Positions 52,527 through 59,437 of a stretch of 59,437 nt of DNA are shown here, piece after piece. Each line of letters begins with the position of its first letter. Positions within the stretch are counted from its first letter, which is position 1. The position numbers and the translations under genes were made by a program. The stretch is from JBCBSP01 sp964550935 (GTDB lineage Bacteria; Pseudomonadota; Alphaproteobacteria; Caulobacterales; Maricaulaceae). The stretch spans positions 1 to 59,437 of the forward strand of contig CAZKBB010000010.1 in assembly GCA_964550935.1 (NCBI GenBank), read 5' to 3'. The notes under the pieces are model-generated. The model was given only the letters and a program-made list of their open reading frames with translations. It was not told where the DNA came from and searched no databases.

Positions 52527-53864
52527 TTACCGCGTGAGCGCGGCCAGGGCGATGTCGCGCACAGGAATGCGCGCGCCGAGCCTGCGGCACAGCAGGAGCA
52601 GGCCGGCCGCCTTGCGTTGCAGGTGGATCGCGGCGATCGGCGGGGTGGGCAGCCTCGCTGCGGCGGAGCGCAGCGCCCAGCCCTGGTCTCGCAGCCGCCG
52701 AGCCAGGTCGCCGTGTGAAAAGTCGTAGACGCCGTCTGCGTGAAGCGGCTCGGCGGCGGTGATCATCGCGTCCACCGCGGCCTCCGCCAGAGACTCGGGC
52801 GTATCGGCGTCCAGAAAGCCCGCCGCTACGGCGCCGGCGCGCAAGCCCTCCCGATCACTGTCGAGCGCCGCCTTGAGAAGGACGCGATAGGCCGCGCTCA
52901 AGCCTGCGGGTATCTCCACCACCGAGCCGAAATCGAGCAGAACGACCCGGTCCGTCGCCGCGTCATAGCGGAAATTGGCGAAGTTCGGATCGCTCTGCGT
53001 CACGCCGAAATGCAGGATTTCGTCGAGGAACAACGCGACCAAGCGCTCGGCCACCGTGTCGCGCGTCGTCTGGAACGCATCGTCGAGGCGTTCGATCGCA
53101 TCGCCGGCCATCCAGTCCATCGCGATGACGCCCTCGCCGGCGAAGTCGTCATGGAGCGCTGGAACCGCAAAGCGCTCATCCTCTGCGACCAGACCGGCGT
53201 AGCGCCTCAAGTTCTCCGCCTCGCACGCGTAATCGGCCTCGGCGTGGAGCTGGGCCTTGGCGGCCTCGACGAAGACGTTGAAGTCAGCCCGTCCGCGGGC
53301 CTGTCCGCTCAAGCGGATCAGTGCGGCGAGGCTGTCCACATCGCTGTCGATGCTGGCGTCCACGCCTGGGTAGCGCACTTTCACCGCCAGCTCGCGGCCG
53401 TCGCGGGTCGTGGCGCGGTGGACCTGTCCGATTGAGGCCGCCGCGACCGGGCGCACCTGAAATCGCTCGAAGCGCGACAGCCAGCCCCGACCCCAGGCCG
53501 CGTCGAGCACGCGGCGCAGCTGGCGCGGCGGCATGGGATCGGCCTGGTCGCGCATGCGCTCCAGGATCGGGGCGAGTTCAGACGGGACAAGCTCGCCGGC
53601 GTCCATCGAGACCAGCTGGCCCAGCTTCAGCGCCGCCCCCCGCAGGCGCGACAGCTCGCCGGCGAGCCGGGCCGCACCCTTGGGATCAAGCAGACGCTGA
53701 GAGACATCCAACCGCCGCCCCCGCGCGGCCGAACCGAGCGAGCGCGCCGCCGCGCCGCCGGCCAAGCGCGCGCCAAGCGCGCCGATGCGCGCACGCCGCG
53801 CCCAGCGCCCGCTCGGCACCGCACGGCCACGCCCCTCCTCGCCCTCGTCGTCCCGATCCGTCAT
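52527..53864 (-). CDS. ABC1/AarF-family atypical kinase (UbiB/COQ8-like)
   Basis: 445 residues from the ATG at 53864. ABC1 kinase features: KxGQ-motif ALKLGQLVSMDAGEL, the Ala-rich nucleotide loop AAASIGQVHRA, AVKVRYP (Lys), the catalytic VTQSDPNFANFRYD and LDFGSV (DFG-like). The first 60 residues are basic and unrelated. Unlike UbiB, no C-terminal membrane pair is evident, so it resembles the broader AarF/ADCK group linked to quinone or lipid metabolism. The downstream region to 52455 is short and there is no obvious operon partner; it is divergent from the Rrf2 gene with the Rrf2 dyad between. Confidence 0.9.
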   Translation of the reverse strand: MTDRDDEGEEGRGRAVPSGRWARRARIGALGARLAGGAAARSLGSAARGRRLDVSQRLLDPKGAARLAGELSRLRGAALKLGQLVSMDAGELVPSELAPILERMRDQADPMPPRQLRRVLDAAWGRGWLSRFERFQVRPVAAASIGQVHRATTRDGRELAVKVRYPGVDASIDSDVDSLAALIRLSGQARGRADFNVFVEAAKAQLHAEADYACEAENLRRYAGLVAEDERFAVPALHDDFAGEGVIAMDWMAGDAIERLDDAFQTTRDTVAERLVALFLDEILHFGVTQSDPNFANFRYDAATDRVVLLDFGSVVEIPAGLSAAYRVLLKAALDSDREGLRAGAVAAGFLDADTPESLAEAAVDAMITAAEPLHADGVYDFSHGDLARRLRDQGWALRSAAARLPTPPIAAIHLQRKAAGLLLLCRRLGARIPVRDIALAALTR

Positions 53865-53931
53865 GACCTGTGAGCTAGAGCCGGATCGCAATTGAGGAAG
53901 GCGGATCGGAATCAGCCTTTACGGATTTAAT

Positions 53932-53948
53932 CGGATATGTAGTATCCG
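53932..53948. promoter_or_regulatory. Inverted repeat at Rrf2 promoter
   Basis: CGGATA-TGTAG-TATCCG, 4 bp before the Rrf2 start codon. It is well placed for autorepression. A third half-site-like ACGGAT lies at 53921-53926. Confidence 0.55.
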
Positions 53949-53952
53949 CTTT

Positions 53953-54441
53953 ATGAAACTGTCCGAAGGTGTCGAGTGGGCGGCGCATTGCTGCTCCATC
54001 CTGGCCGCGCTGCCTGACGGCGAGGCGCTGAACGCGCGCGATCTCGCCGAGTTCTTCGATCTGCCGCCCGGGTATCTGGCCAAGCAGATGCAGCGCCTGG
54101 CCGCGGCGAACGTGGTCGAGGCGGTGCGCGGGCGTTCCGGCGGCTACCGCCTCGCCCGTGCGCCGGAAACGATCACGCTTCTTGAAATCGTCGAGGCGGT
54201 CGAAGGCGCCGAGCCCTCCTTCCGCTGCACGCAGATCCGCCAGCGCGGTCCTTCGGCGGTCGAAGGCGCGCGCTATCCGCGCCCGTGCGGCATCGCGGTG
54301 GCGATGTGGCGCGCGGACGCGGCGTGGCGGCGCGAGCTCGCCACGGTGACGCTCGCCGAGCTCGCTCGGCGCGGACAGGCTGAAACGCCAGACGCCCAGA
54401 TCGCGCGCGCGGCGGCCTGGTTCGAGGAGAAGCTCAAATGA
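53953..54441 (+). CDS. Rrf2-family transcriptional regulator
   Basis: 162 residues. The winged helix is at about 5-65 (HCCSILAALPDGEALNARDL, FFDLPPGYLAKQMQRLAAAN, VVEAVRGRSGGYRLARAPET) and includes the RGxxGGY wing. Two later Cys (RCTQIRQR and PRPCGIA) are 22 residues apart, unlike the C-x5-C-x5-C Fe-S ligand pattern of IscR/NsrR, so the sensing chemistry may differ; HCC at residues 12-14 could contribute. The stop overlaps the membrane-protein start (ATGA), so the two are cotranscribed, probably under autorepression from the dyad at 53932. Confidence 0.9.
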   Translation: MKLSEGVEWAAHCCSILAALPDGEALNARDLAEFFDLPPGYLAKQMQRLAAANVVEAVRGRSGGYRLARAPETITLLEIVEAVEGAEPSFRCTQIRQRGPSAVEGARYPRPCGIAVAMWRADAAWRRELATVTLAELARRGQAETPDAQIARAAAWFEEKLK

Positions 54442-55142
54442 CCGATATCACGCCGGACGCGCCCGCCCCGGAAAAGGCCGCGGCCGCCTCGGACCGATTG
54501 CGCGCGGCGCACCGCATCAACGCCATGGCGCTCGCCGGCTTCATTCTTCTTCACATGGTCACGCACCTGAGCGGCCTGTTCGGGATCGAGGCCTACAACA
54601 CGGTTCAGGCCGCCCTTCGCACGATCTATCGCTATCCCCCGGTCGAGGCGCTCCTGCTCGTCTCCATCAGCGCCCAGATCGCCATGGGCGCGGTGCTGTT
54701 ATGGCGCAGCATAAGGCGTGCGCGTCCGCGCGGCGGCTGGGCGTGGCTGCAGATCGTCTCCGGCGTCGCCTTTTTGCTCTTCATGGTCCAGCACCTCTAC
54801 TCGCTGGGCGTGGCGCGCATCGGCTTCGGTCTGGACACCGACTTCTACTGGCCGGCCTCGGTCATGAGCGGGCCCTGGTTCATCTATTACTTCACGCCCT
54901 ATTACATTATCGGCGTGTTCGCGCTGTTCGCCCATATCGCCGCGGGCGCGCGCTACGCCCTGCTGGACGCCGGCCGGGCGCGCGCCGCGGCGCGGACGGG
55001 CTGGAGTCTACTGATCATCGGCGGCGCGATCGCGCTGACGATCCCGCCGATCATCGCCGGCGCGTTCTACGACATCGCGTTGCCCCAGCCCTGGATCGAG
55101 TATCTGCGCTTTTACGCGCCCGAGTTCGAGCCCTGGCGCTAG
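54438..55142 (+). CDS. Multi-helix membrane protein, possible b-type cytochrome-like
   Basis: 234 residues with about five membrane helices: AMALAGFILLHMVTHLSGLF, VEALLLVSISAQIAMGAVLL, LQIVSGVAFLLFMVQHLYSL, YIIGVFALFAHIAAGARYAL and WSLLIIGGAIALTIPPIIAG. Conserved-looking His in HMVTH (helix 1), VQHLY (helix 3) and AHIA (helix 4) could bind haem, as in succinate dehydrogenase cytochrome b subunits, but I cannot place the family. It is coupled to the Rrf2 gene, which is known for redox or nitric-oxide sensing, so a respiratory or redox role is plausible. It overlaps the convergent lipoprotein gene at a shared CTAG. Confidence 0.8.
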   Translation: MTDITPDAPAPEKAAAASDRLRAAHRINAMALAGFILLHMVTHLSGLFGIEAYNTVQAALRTIYRYPPVEALLLVSISAQIAMGAVLLWRSIRRARPRGGWAWLQIVSGVAFLLFMVQHLYSLGVARIGFGLDTDFYWPASVMSGPWFIYYFTPYYIIGVFALFAHIAAGARYALLDAGRARAAARTGWSLLIIGGAIALTIPPIIAGAFYDIALPQPWIEYLRFYAPEFEPWR

Positions 55143-55762
55143 TCCTCCCCGCTCGCTTGGGGCGCGGTGAAGGTCTGAACGCCGTCCGTGTCGAGCATCT
55201 CGATGACCGCTTCGCCTTGTGCGTCCACGCCGATGCGGATGCGTTCGCGCCCCTGCGCGTCGTGCACGATCAGGAACGCATCGCGGTCCTCGGTGCCCAA
55301 AAACACGCGCTGCACGCCCTGGCTCGTCGTGACGGGGCCGGGGTCGTACGGGTTCTGGTCGAAGATCTCCAGCCCGCCGCGCCAGGTCTCCCCGCCCGGC
55401 GCCTCGAACGTGCCCAGGCGCACCGCGTCGGTTATCTGGCGCACGAAGTCGAAGGTGAGAAAACGTCCGGTCGATCCGTCCGGCATGGTCGCGAGCGCCA
55501 GGCCGCCGCTCTCATCGCCGTCGGCGTCGTGGAACACCAGCGCGGCCGGCGCGATGGAGCGCTCCAGCCGCTCCCCGCGCACCATCGGACCCGGCGCGTC
55601 GCCAGCCAGAATGAAGCGCAGCGCGCCGGTCTCGTCGACGACATTGATGCGCGACACGGTGATCTCGTCCGGGGTCCCGGTCGTGACGCATCCGGCGAGC
55701 CCGGCCGCGGCGAGGCCTGCGGCGAGGGCGGAACGGAACGGTCGCTGGGCTTGGAAGGTCAT
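55139..55762 (-). CDS. Hypothetical lipoprotein
   Basis: 207 residues; start ATG at 55762 with AGGAG nearby (CAGGAGACGACC). Type II signal LAAGLAAAGLAGC with lipobox LAGC. The mature part is beta-rich and Asp/Gly-rich: ITVSRINVVDETGALRFILA, FLGTEDRDAFLIVHDAQGRE, RIRIGVDAQGEAVIEMLDTD. The V-x-x-D-x-x-G-x-x-R pattern recurs, suggesting beta-propeller-like or hairpin repeats. I do not recognise a family. The stop overlaps the stop of the convergent membrane protein at CTAG (55139-55142). Confidence 0.75.
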   Translation of the reverse strand: MTFQAQRPFRSALAAGLAAAGLAGCVTTGTPDEITVSRINVVDETGALRFILAGDAPGPMVRGERLERSIAPAALVFHDADGDESGGLALATMPDGSTGRFLTFDFVRQITDAVRLGTFEAPGGETWRGGLEIFDQNPYDPGPVTTSQGVQRVFLGTEDRDAFLIVHDAQGRERIRIGVDAQGEAVIEMLDTDGVQTFTAPQASGED

Positions 55763-55839
55763 GGTCGTCTCCTGTCTTCTCGGTTAAAGCTCTCGGTACG
55801 CGCGCGCAGGCGCGCCGGCGGGGTACGCGGAGCGGCGCG

Positions 55840-56562
55840 ATGGTGATGCGCATATTCTCGAAGGATCAGGGCCCGCGCGGCGCGCTCGACTACGCCTTCG
55901 ACTTTCTGATCGTGGTCGCAGGCGTATTTCTCGGTCTGCAGGCGCAGACCTGGGCGGAACATCGCGGCGACCGGGCCCAGGAAGCGCGCTTTCTGGAACG
56001 CCTGGAAACCGAGTTCGCAGCGCTGCGTGACGAGACCGAACGCTGCCTGGCGCTCTACGACGGCGCGGGCGAGGCGGCGGGGATCGTGCGCGTCTCGCTC
56101 GCCGCTTATCGCGGCGACGGCGCGTCGCTCGACCTGGACGCGTTCGAAACGGCGCTCATTCGCATGACCGCTGGAACCCTGCCGCCGGGCCGTGCGGCGG
56201 CGTATCTGGAGATGGTCTCCGCCTCGGAGCTCGATCTGATCCGCGATGCGGGCCTTCGCGAAGCGCTGGTGCGCTACGACGAAACCGCGACGACCAATCG
56301 CGAGCACTGGCGCGCGCTGCGCGCCCAGGCCGCGCCGGCGTTCTCCCCGCTCTACGCCCACATCGCCCTTGAGCGCGGCGACACGCCGGGCGCTTCGAAA
56401 ATCGCCGCGCTCCGCCTTGGCGACATGGCCGCCGACCCGCGAATCGATGCGGCCGTGACCACCGCCGTCGCCACCGCCACGAATTCCTATGCGCTGTGCG
56501 AGCTGCAGCGCGAACACGTCAACGCGGTCGAGGCGCGCTTCGCAGGCGACACTCCGCGTTGA
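55840..56562 (+). CDS. Hypothetical protein with one membrane helix and coiled coil
   Basis: 240 residues; ATG at 55840 (ATG 55846 also possible). One N-terminal helix at about 15-35 (ALDYAFDFLIVVAGVFLGLQ) followed by a helical, coiled-coil-like soluble part (RAQEARFLERLETEFAALRD). Similar proteins are common and unnamed in Caulobacterales and Maricaulales genomes (DUF6090-like in appearance). It is divergent from the lipoprotein gene and followed by the tRNA region. No function can be assigned. Confidence 0.75.
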   Translation: MVMRIFSKDQGPRGALDYAFDFLIVVAGVFLGLQAQTWAEHRGDRAQEARFLERLETEFAALRDETERCLALYDGAGEAAGIVRVSLAAYRGDGASLDLDAFETALIRMTAGTLPPGRAAAYLEMVSASELDLIRDAGLREALVRYDETATTNREHWRALRAQAAPAFSPLYAHIALERGDTPGASKIAALRLGDMAADPRIDAAVTTAVATATNSYALCELQREHVNAVEARFAGDTPR

Positions 56563-56745
56563 GCGGCGCGCGGACTTGCGCGCAGGTCTGACCGCACCGC
56601 AGCGCATCACCCACCTCCCCGGCGTTGCACCTTGCATGACGCCCATGGCGCGCTCGCGCATCCCAGGGGTCAACGAAATAAAAGCGGTAACGCGCGATCA
56701 CGTCCGGGTGAGCGGGGAGCAGCTTCTCGGGCTCCCGGGAAATCC

Positions 56746-56835
<90 letters not shown>

Positions 56836-57138
56836 GCAGGGAGCGCGGAACTTATTGAGGCGGGCGCGGGCGGTCAATGGCGCGCCTGCACGGTCTTGAA
56901 GAGCCGCGCCCAGGCGATTGACTCGCGCACCTGCGTGAGACTATATCGCGCGCTTCTCGCCCGCCGTCCCCGCGACGGCGGGTTCATGACGTTTGACCGG
57001 CGCGTTCGATACGCTTGAGCGCGCCACCGAGACAACGCCGGCGGCTTGAAAACACCGGCGAAGAAAAAGGGTCCGCGACGCGTCTCCCGGTGTCCGGAGG
57101 ACGCGCATCGACGGCGCCGACATGAAAGGACGAATATC
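56836..57138. other. 303-bp region upstream of rplU
   Basis: It contains the promoter and 5' leader of the ribosomal protein genes. A short open frame that precedes rplU in frame (from 57046) lacks a ribosome-binding site and reads Lys/Arg-rich; I do not consider it real. I see no hairpin resembling the L21 leader. Confidence 0.4.
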
Positions 57139-57858
57139 ATGTACGCGGTGATCAAGACCGGCGGCAAACAGTACCGGGTTTGCGAAGGCGACACGCTGAT
57201 CGTGGAGCGCCTGAACGCCGATGTGGGCGCGATGGTCTCCCTGGATGAAGTGCTGCTTCTGGGCGGCGATGACGGCGTGACCGCCGGCGCGCCGACCGTG
57301 GACGGCGCCTCTGTGACCGCGGAGCTTCTCGAGCTTCGCAAGGGCAAGAAGATCAAGGTCTTCAAGAAGCGCCGCCGCCAGAACTATCGCCGCACGCGCG
57401 GCCACCGCCAGTACGAGGCGCTGATCCGCATCGCCGAGATCGTGGCGCCCGGCGCGAAGCCGAAGGTGAAGTCGCAAAAGCCGGCCCCGATGTCGGCGGC
57501 CGAGGCCGAGGCGAAACCCGCCGCGAAGACGGCCGACTCCAAGCCCGCCGCGGAGAAGGCCGAGCCGAAGAAGGCCGCCAAGGCCGAAGCGCCGGCGAAG
57601 GCCGAGGCGCCCGCCAAGGCCGCCCCGAAGAAGACCGCCGCCGCCAAGTCGGCCGGCGCGGACGACCTGACCAAGCTTGAGGGCGTCGGTCCGGCGTTCG
57701 CGAAGAAGCTGAACGAGGCCGGGATCACGACCTTCGCCCAGATCGCCGCCATGGGCGCGGCCGACATCGAGGCGCTGGACGAGAAGGTCTCCGGTGTTAA
57801 GACCAAGGCGGAGAAGGGCGACTGGGTCGCCGCCGCGAAGAAGCTCGCCGCCGAATAG
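57139..57858 (+). CDS. rplU: 50S ribosomal protein bL21 with long C-terminal extension
   Basis: 239 residues from the ATG at 57139 (AAAGGA upstream), compared with about 103 in most bacteria. Residues 1-102 are bL21 (MYAVIKTGGKQYRVCEGDTL ... RRRQNYRRTRGHRQYEALIR). Then comes an Ala/Lys/Pro-rich linker (KPAAKTADSKPAAEKAEPKK) and a C-terminal helix-hairpin-helix domain at about 172-239 (LTKLEGVGPAFAKKLNEAGI, a nucleic-acid-binding type). Extensions like this are known in Alphaproteobacteria. The protein binds 23S rRNA near domain I. It is followed by rpmA 32 bp later. Confidence 0.97.
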   Translation: MYAVIKTGGKQYRVCEGDTLIVERLNADVGAMVSLDEVLLLGGDDGVTAGAPTVDGASVTAELLELRKGKKIKVFKKRRRQNYRRTRGHRQYEALIRIAEIVAPGAKPKVKSQKPAPMSAAEAEAKPAAKTADSKPAAEKAEPKKAAKAEAPAKAEAPAKAAPKKTAAAKSAGADDLTKLEGVGPAFAKKLNEAGITTFAQIAAMGAADIEALDEKVSGVKTKAEKGDWVAAAKKLAAE

Positions 57859-57890
57859 GCGCACACGAACGGATCTAGGGAGAGCGTTTC

Positions 57891-58160
57891 ATGGCTCACA
57901 AGAAGGCAGGCGGCTCCTCGCGCAACGGCCGCGACTCAGAAGGCCGGCGCCTCGGACTTAAGAAGTCCGGCGGCCAGGAAGTCATTCCGGGCAACATCAT
58001 CGTGCGCCAGCGCGGCACGAAGTTCTATCCGGGCGAGAATGTCGGGATGGGCAAGGACCACACCCTGTTCGCGCTCACCGAAGGCCGCGTGGCCTTCGCC
58101 AAGCGCAAGAACAAGCGCACCTACGTATCGGTCGAGCCGCTTAACGAGGCGGCTGAATAG
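57891..58160 (+). CDS. rpmA: 50S ribosomal protein bL27
   Basis: 89 residues, the normal length; MAHKKAGGSSRNGRDSEGRR is the conserved N-terminal tail that reaches towards the peptidyl-transferase centre, followed by IPGNIIVRQRGTKFYPGENV. It is cotranscribed with rplU. Two hairpins follow: GATCGCCC/GGGCGATC (58179-58204) without T-run and the strong terminator at 58232. Confidence 0.98.
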   Translation: MAHKKAGGSSRNGRDSEGRRLGLKKSGGQEVIPGNIIVRQRGTKFYPGENVGMGKDHTLFALTEGRVAFAKRKNKRTYVSVEPLNEAAE

Positions 58161-58231
58161 GGCGGCGCATGCTTTTGCGATCGCCCGCTTGAACGGGGGC
58201 GATCCGAAGGTCTGACAACCAGACACGCTCG

Positions 58232-58262
58232 AAGGGGAGACGGATCACCGTCTCCCCTTTTC
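58232..58262. terminator. Intrinsic terminator after rpmA
   Basis: AAGGGGAGACGG (58232-58243) pairs with CCGTCTCCCCTT (58248-58259) around the ATCA loop and is followed by TTTCG. Read-through to obg may be from the downstream GNAT promoter. Confidence 0.9.
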
Positions 58263-58299
58263 GTTGTCTCCCCTTCCTTCAAGCCCGCGGGAGGCGGCG

Positions 58300-58881
58300 A
58301 TGGACGGGACGTGCGAGGCGCTAGGGCCTGAGCAGAGCATCGAGACGGAACGGCTGCGCCTGCGTCCGCTTGAGATGGGCGATGCGGCGTTCATCGCGCG
58401 CGAAAGCAGCCGCCCGGAGATCGCGCGGATGACGGGCGTCATTCCCTCCCCGAACCCGCCGCTCGCGGTCGAGGGCTTCATCCTGATTATGCGCGCGCGC
58501 GAGCAGACGCGCGGGGACCGGGTCCGCCTTATCACCGAACGCAAGACAGCCGCTCAGCTCGGCGTTATCGGGCTTCACCCGGGCGGCGGGGACGGCGCGT
58601 GGGAGATCGGCTACTGGCTTGCGCGGTCCGCCTGGGGGCGCGGCTATGCCAGCGAAGCGGCGCACGGGATTCTGCTCCATGCGAGCGCGGCCGGCCTGAC
58701 GGCGTTCACCGCCGCATACTTCGAAGACAACCCGGCCTCGGGCCGGGTCCTTGAAAAGCTCGGCTTCGCCGACACCGGGCAGACCGTGAAACAGTTCTCA
58801 CTCGGCCGCCTCGGCGAAGCGCCCAGCCGGCGCATGCGTCTGGAGGCGGCGCATCTCCACAAACCGGCCCAAACCCTCTAA
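58300..58881 (+). CDS. GNAT-family N-acetyltransferase (RimJ-like)
   Basis: 193 residues from the ATG at 58300 (GGGAGG upstream), 36 bp after an earlier in-frame start that overlaps the terminator. GNAT motifs: ETERLRLRPLEMGDAAFIAR (beta1), GVIGLHPGGGDGAWEIGYWL, acetyl-CoA loop WGRGYASEAAHGILLHASAA and the late ENPASGRVLEKLGF-like segment (here EDNPASGRVLEKLGF) typical of RimJ/RimL relatives. It probably acetylates an alpha-amino group or small molecule. It sits between rpmA and obg, an arrangement frequent in Alphaproteobacteria. Confidence 0.92.
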   Translation: MDGTCEALGPEQSIETERLRLRPLEMGDAAFIARESSRPEIARMTGVIPSPNPPLAVEGFILIMRAREQTRGDRVRLITERKTAAQLGVIGLHPGGGDGAWEIGYWLARSAWGRGYASEAAHGILLHASAAGLTAFTAAYFEDNPASGRVLEKLGFADTGQTVKQFSLGRLGEAPSRRMRLEAAHLHKPAQTL

Positions 58882-58891
58882 GAGCGAGCCT

Positions 58892-59437
58892 ATGAAATTC
58901 CTCGATCAGGCCAAGGTGTATGTGAAGTCCGGCGACGGCGGCCCCGGCTGCATCTCGTTCCGGCGTGAGGCCTATGTGGAGTATGGCGGGCCGGACGGCG
59001 GCGACGGGGGCGACGGCGGCGACGTCTGGGTCGAGGCCGTGGACGGGCTGAACACGCTGATCGACTACCGCTACCAGCAGCACTTCAAGGCGCGGCGCGG
59101 CGATAACGGCGCGGGACGCAACCGCACCGGCGCGGGCGGCGAGGACGTGGTGTTGACGGTGCCCGCGGGCACCCAGGTCCTGGACGAGGATCAGGAGACC
59201 GTGCTCGCCGACCTCAAAGAGGTGGGCCAGCGCGTGCTGCTCGCCGAGGGCGGCCGGGGCGGAAAGGGCAACGCCCACTTCAAGAGCTCCACCAACCAGG
59301 CGCCGCGCAAATCCCAGCCCGGCGAGCCGGGCGAGGAGCGCTGGATCTGGCTGCGCCTGAAGCTGATTGCGGACGCCGGCCTGGTCGGCCTGCCCAATGC
59401 GGGCAAGTCCACCTTCCTGTCGGCGGTCAGCCGGGCC
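58892..59437 (+). CDS. obg: GTPase Obg/CgtA, 3' end missing
   Basis: 182 residues are visible from the ATG at 58892. The Gly-rich Obg fold occupies about 1-157 (MKFLDQAKVYVKSGDGGPGC ... EYGGPDGGDGGDGGDVWVEA ... GGRGGKGNAHFKSSTNQAPR), then the G domain begins with the P-loop GLVGLPNAGKSTFLSAVSRA at about 163. Obg is an essential GTPase in late 50S assembly and stress response. It starts 10 bp after the GNAT gene. The remaining G domain and any C-terminal domain lie beyond the window. Confidence 0.97.
   Translation, partial: MKFLDQAKVYVKSGDGGPGCISFRREAYVEYGGPDGGDGGDGGDVWVEAVDGLNTLIDYRYQQHFKARRGDNGAGRNRTGAGGEDVVLTVPAGTQVLDEDQETVLADLKEVGQRVLLAEGGRGGKGNAHFKSSTNQAPRKSQPGEPGEERWIWLRLKLIADAGLVGLPNAGKSTFLSAVSRA

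Noticed and set aside
57046..57138. Longer N-terminus for bL21 starting at 57046
   Set aside because: bL21 is expected to begin MYAVIKTGGKQY, and AAAGGA precedes that ATG; the upstream part is a basic non-conserved stretch.

Overview
The window is GC-rich DNA from an alphaproteobacterium, most likely a marine or aquatic member of the Hyphomonadaceae/Maricaulaceae/Caulobacterales group. The evidence is the rplU-rpmA-GNAT-obg order, a bL21 protein with a long Ala/Lys extension, four TonB-dependent receptors, Tat- or Sec-exported enzymes and tamAB. This placement is inferred from gene content, not from a marker phylogeny.

Layout. 1-1190: 3' part of pntB. 1.2-4.1 kb: an AT-richer two-gene module (unknown membrane-anchored protein and a GT4-type glycosyltransferase, convergent) bounded by exact 26-bp inverted repeats and abutting a tyrosine recombinase gene. 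4.2-4.5 kb: a small exported protein made of 11-residue V-x-x-V-D-x-F-P-D repeats. 4.6-23.4 kb: a catabolic region with an exported VOC protein, two TonB receptors, two acyl-CoA ligases, three thiolases, a PaaI-type thioesterase, a PaaN-type aldehyde dehydrogenase, a nitronate monooxygenase-like protein, a carotenoid/lignostilbene oxygenase and a tandem HxlR regulator. Together these suggest uptake, oxidative cleavage, CoA activation and beta-oxidation-like breakdown of a hydrophobic, probably aromatic or polyene, substrate. 23.7-31.9 kb: a DEAD-box helicase (DEGD variant), a frameshifted GST gene and tamA-tamB. 31.9-38.5 kb: a minus-strand group of TonB receptor, YfcC-like transporter, secreted cyanophycinase and isoaspartyl peptidase, which looks like a scavenging route for cyanophycin-like isopeptides. 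39.1-43.5 kb: wecB-nfrB-nfrA-like genes, a probable surface glycan secretion system, followed by a duplicated palindromic repeat and a TPR protein. 44.6-52.4 kb: a second exported-enzyme region (nitrilase-fold protein without catalytic residues, DUF1838, two VOC proteins, alpha/beta hydrolase, RidA-like lipoprotein, DUF1330-MliC fusion, TonB receptor). 52.5-56.6 kb: ABC1 kinase, Rrf2 regulator with a membrane protein, a lipoprotein and a one-TM protein. 56.7-59.4 kb: tRNA-Ser(CGA), rplU, rpmA, a GNAT acetyltransferase and the 5' part of obg.

Regulation visible in the DNA. Three different dyad motifs recur upstream of exported-enzyme and TonB-receptor genes: TTGTCCGGACAA (4588, 5689, 47973), GGTAT-N6-ATACC (46784, 52465) and TCGTTATCGAAGT (11286, 13112). 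The first joins the 4.6-kb and 48-kb regions, so the two catabolic regions probably respond partly to the same signal.

Most unusual: the recombinase-linked inverted-repeat module at 1.2-4.1 kb, in which both cargo genes start at the same base of the repeat, so inversion would change which gene lies behind the recombinase. Next are the repeat protein at 4.2 kb, the nitrilase-fold pseudoenzyme, the DUF1330-MliC fusion and the compact NfrAB-like locus. All functions are from sequence reading only; no database search was possible.
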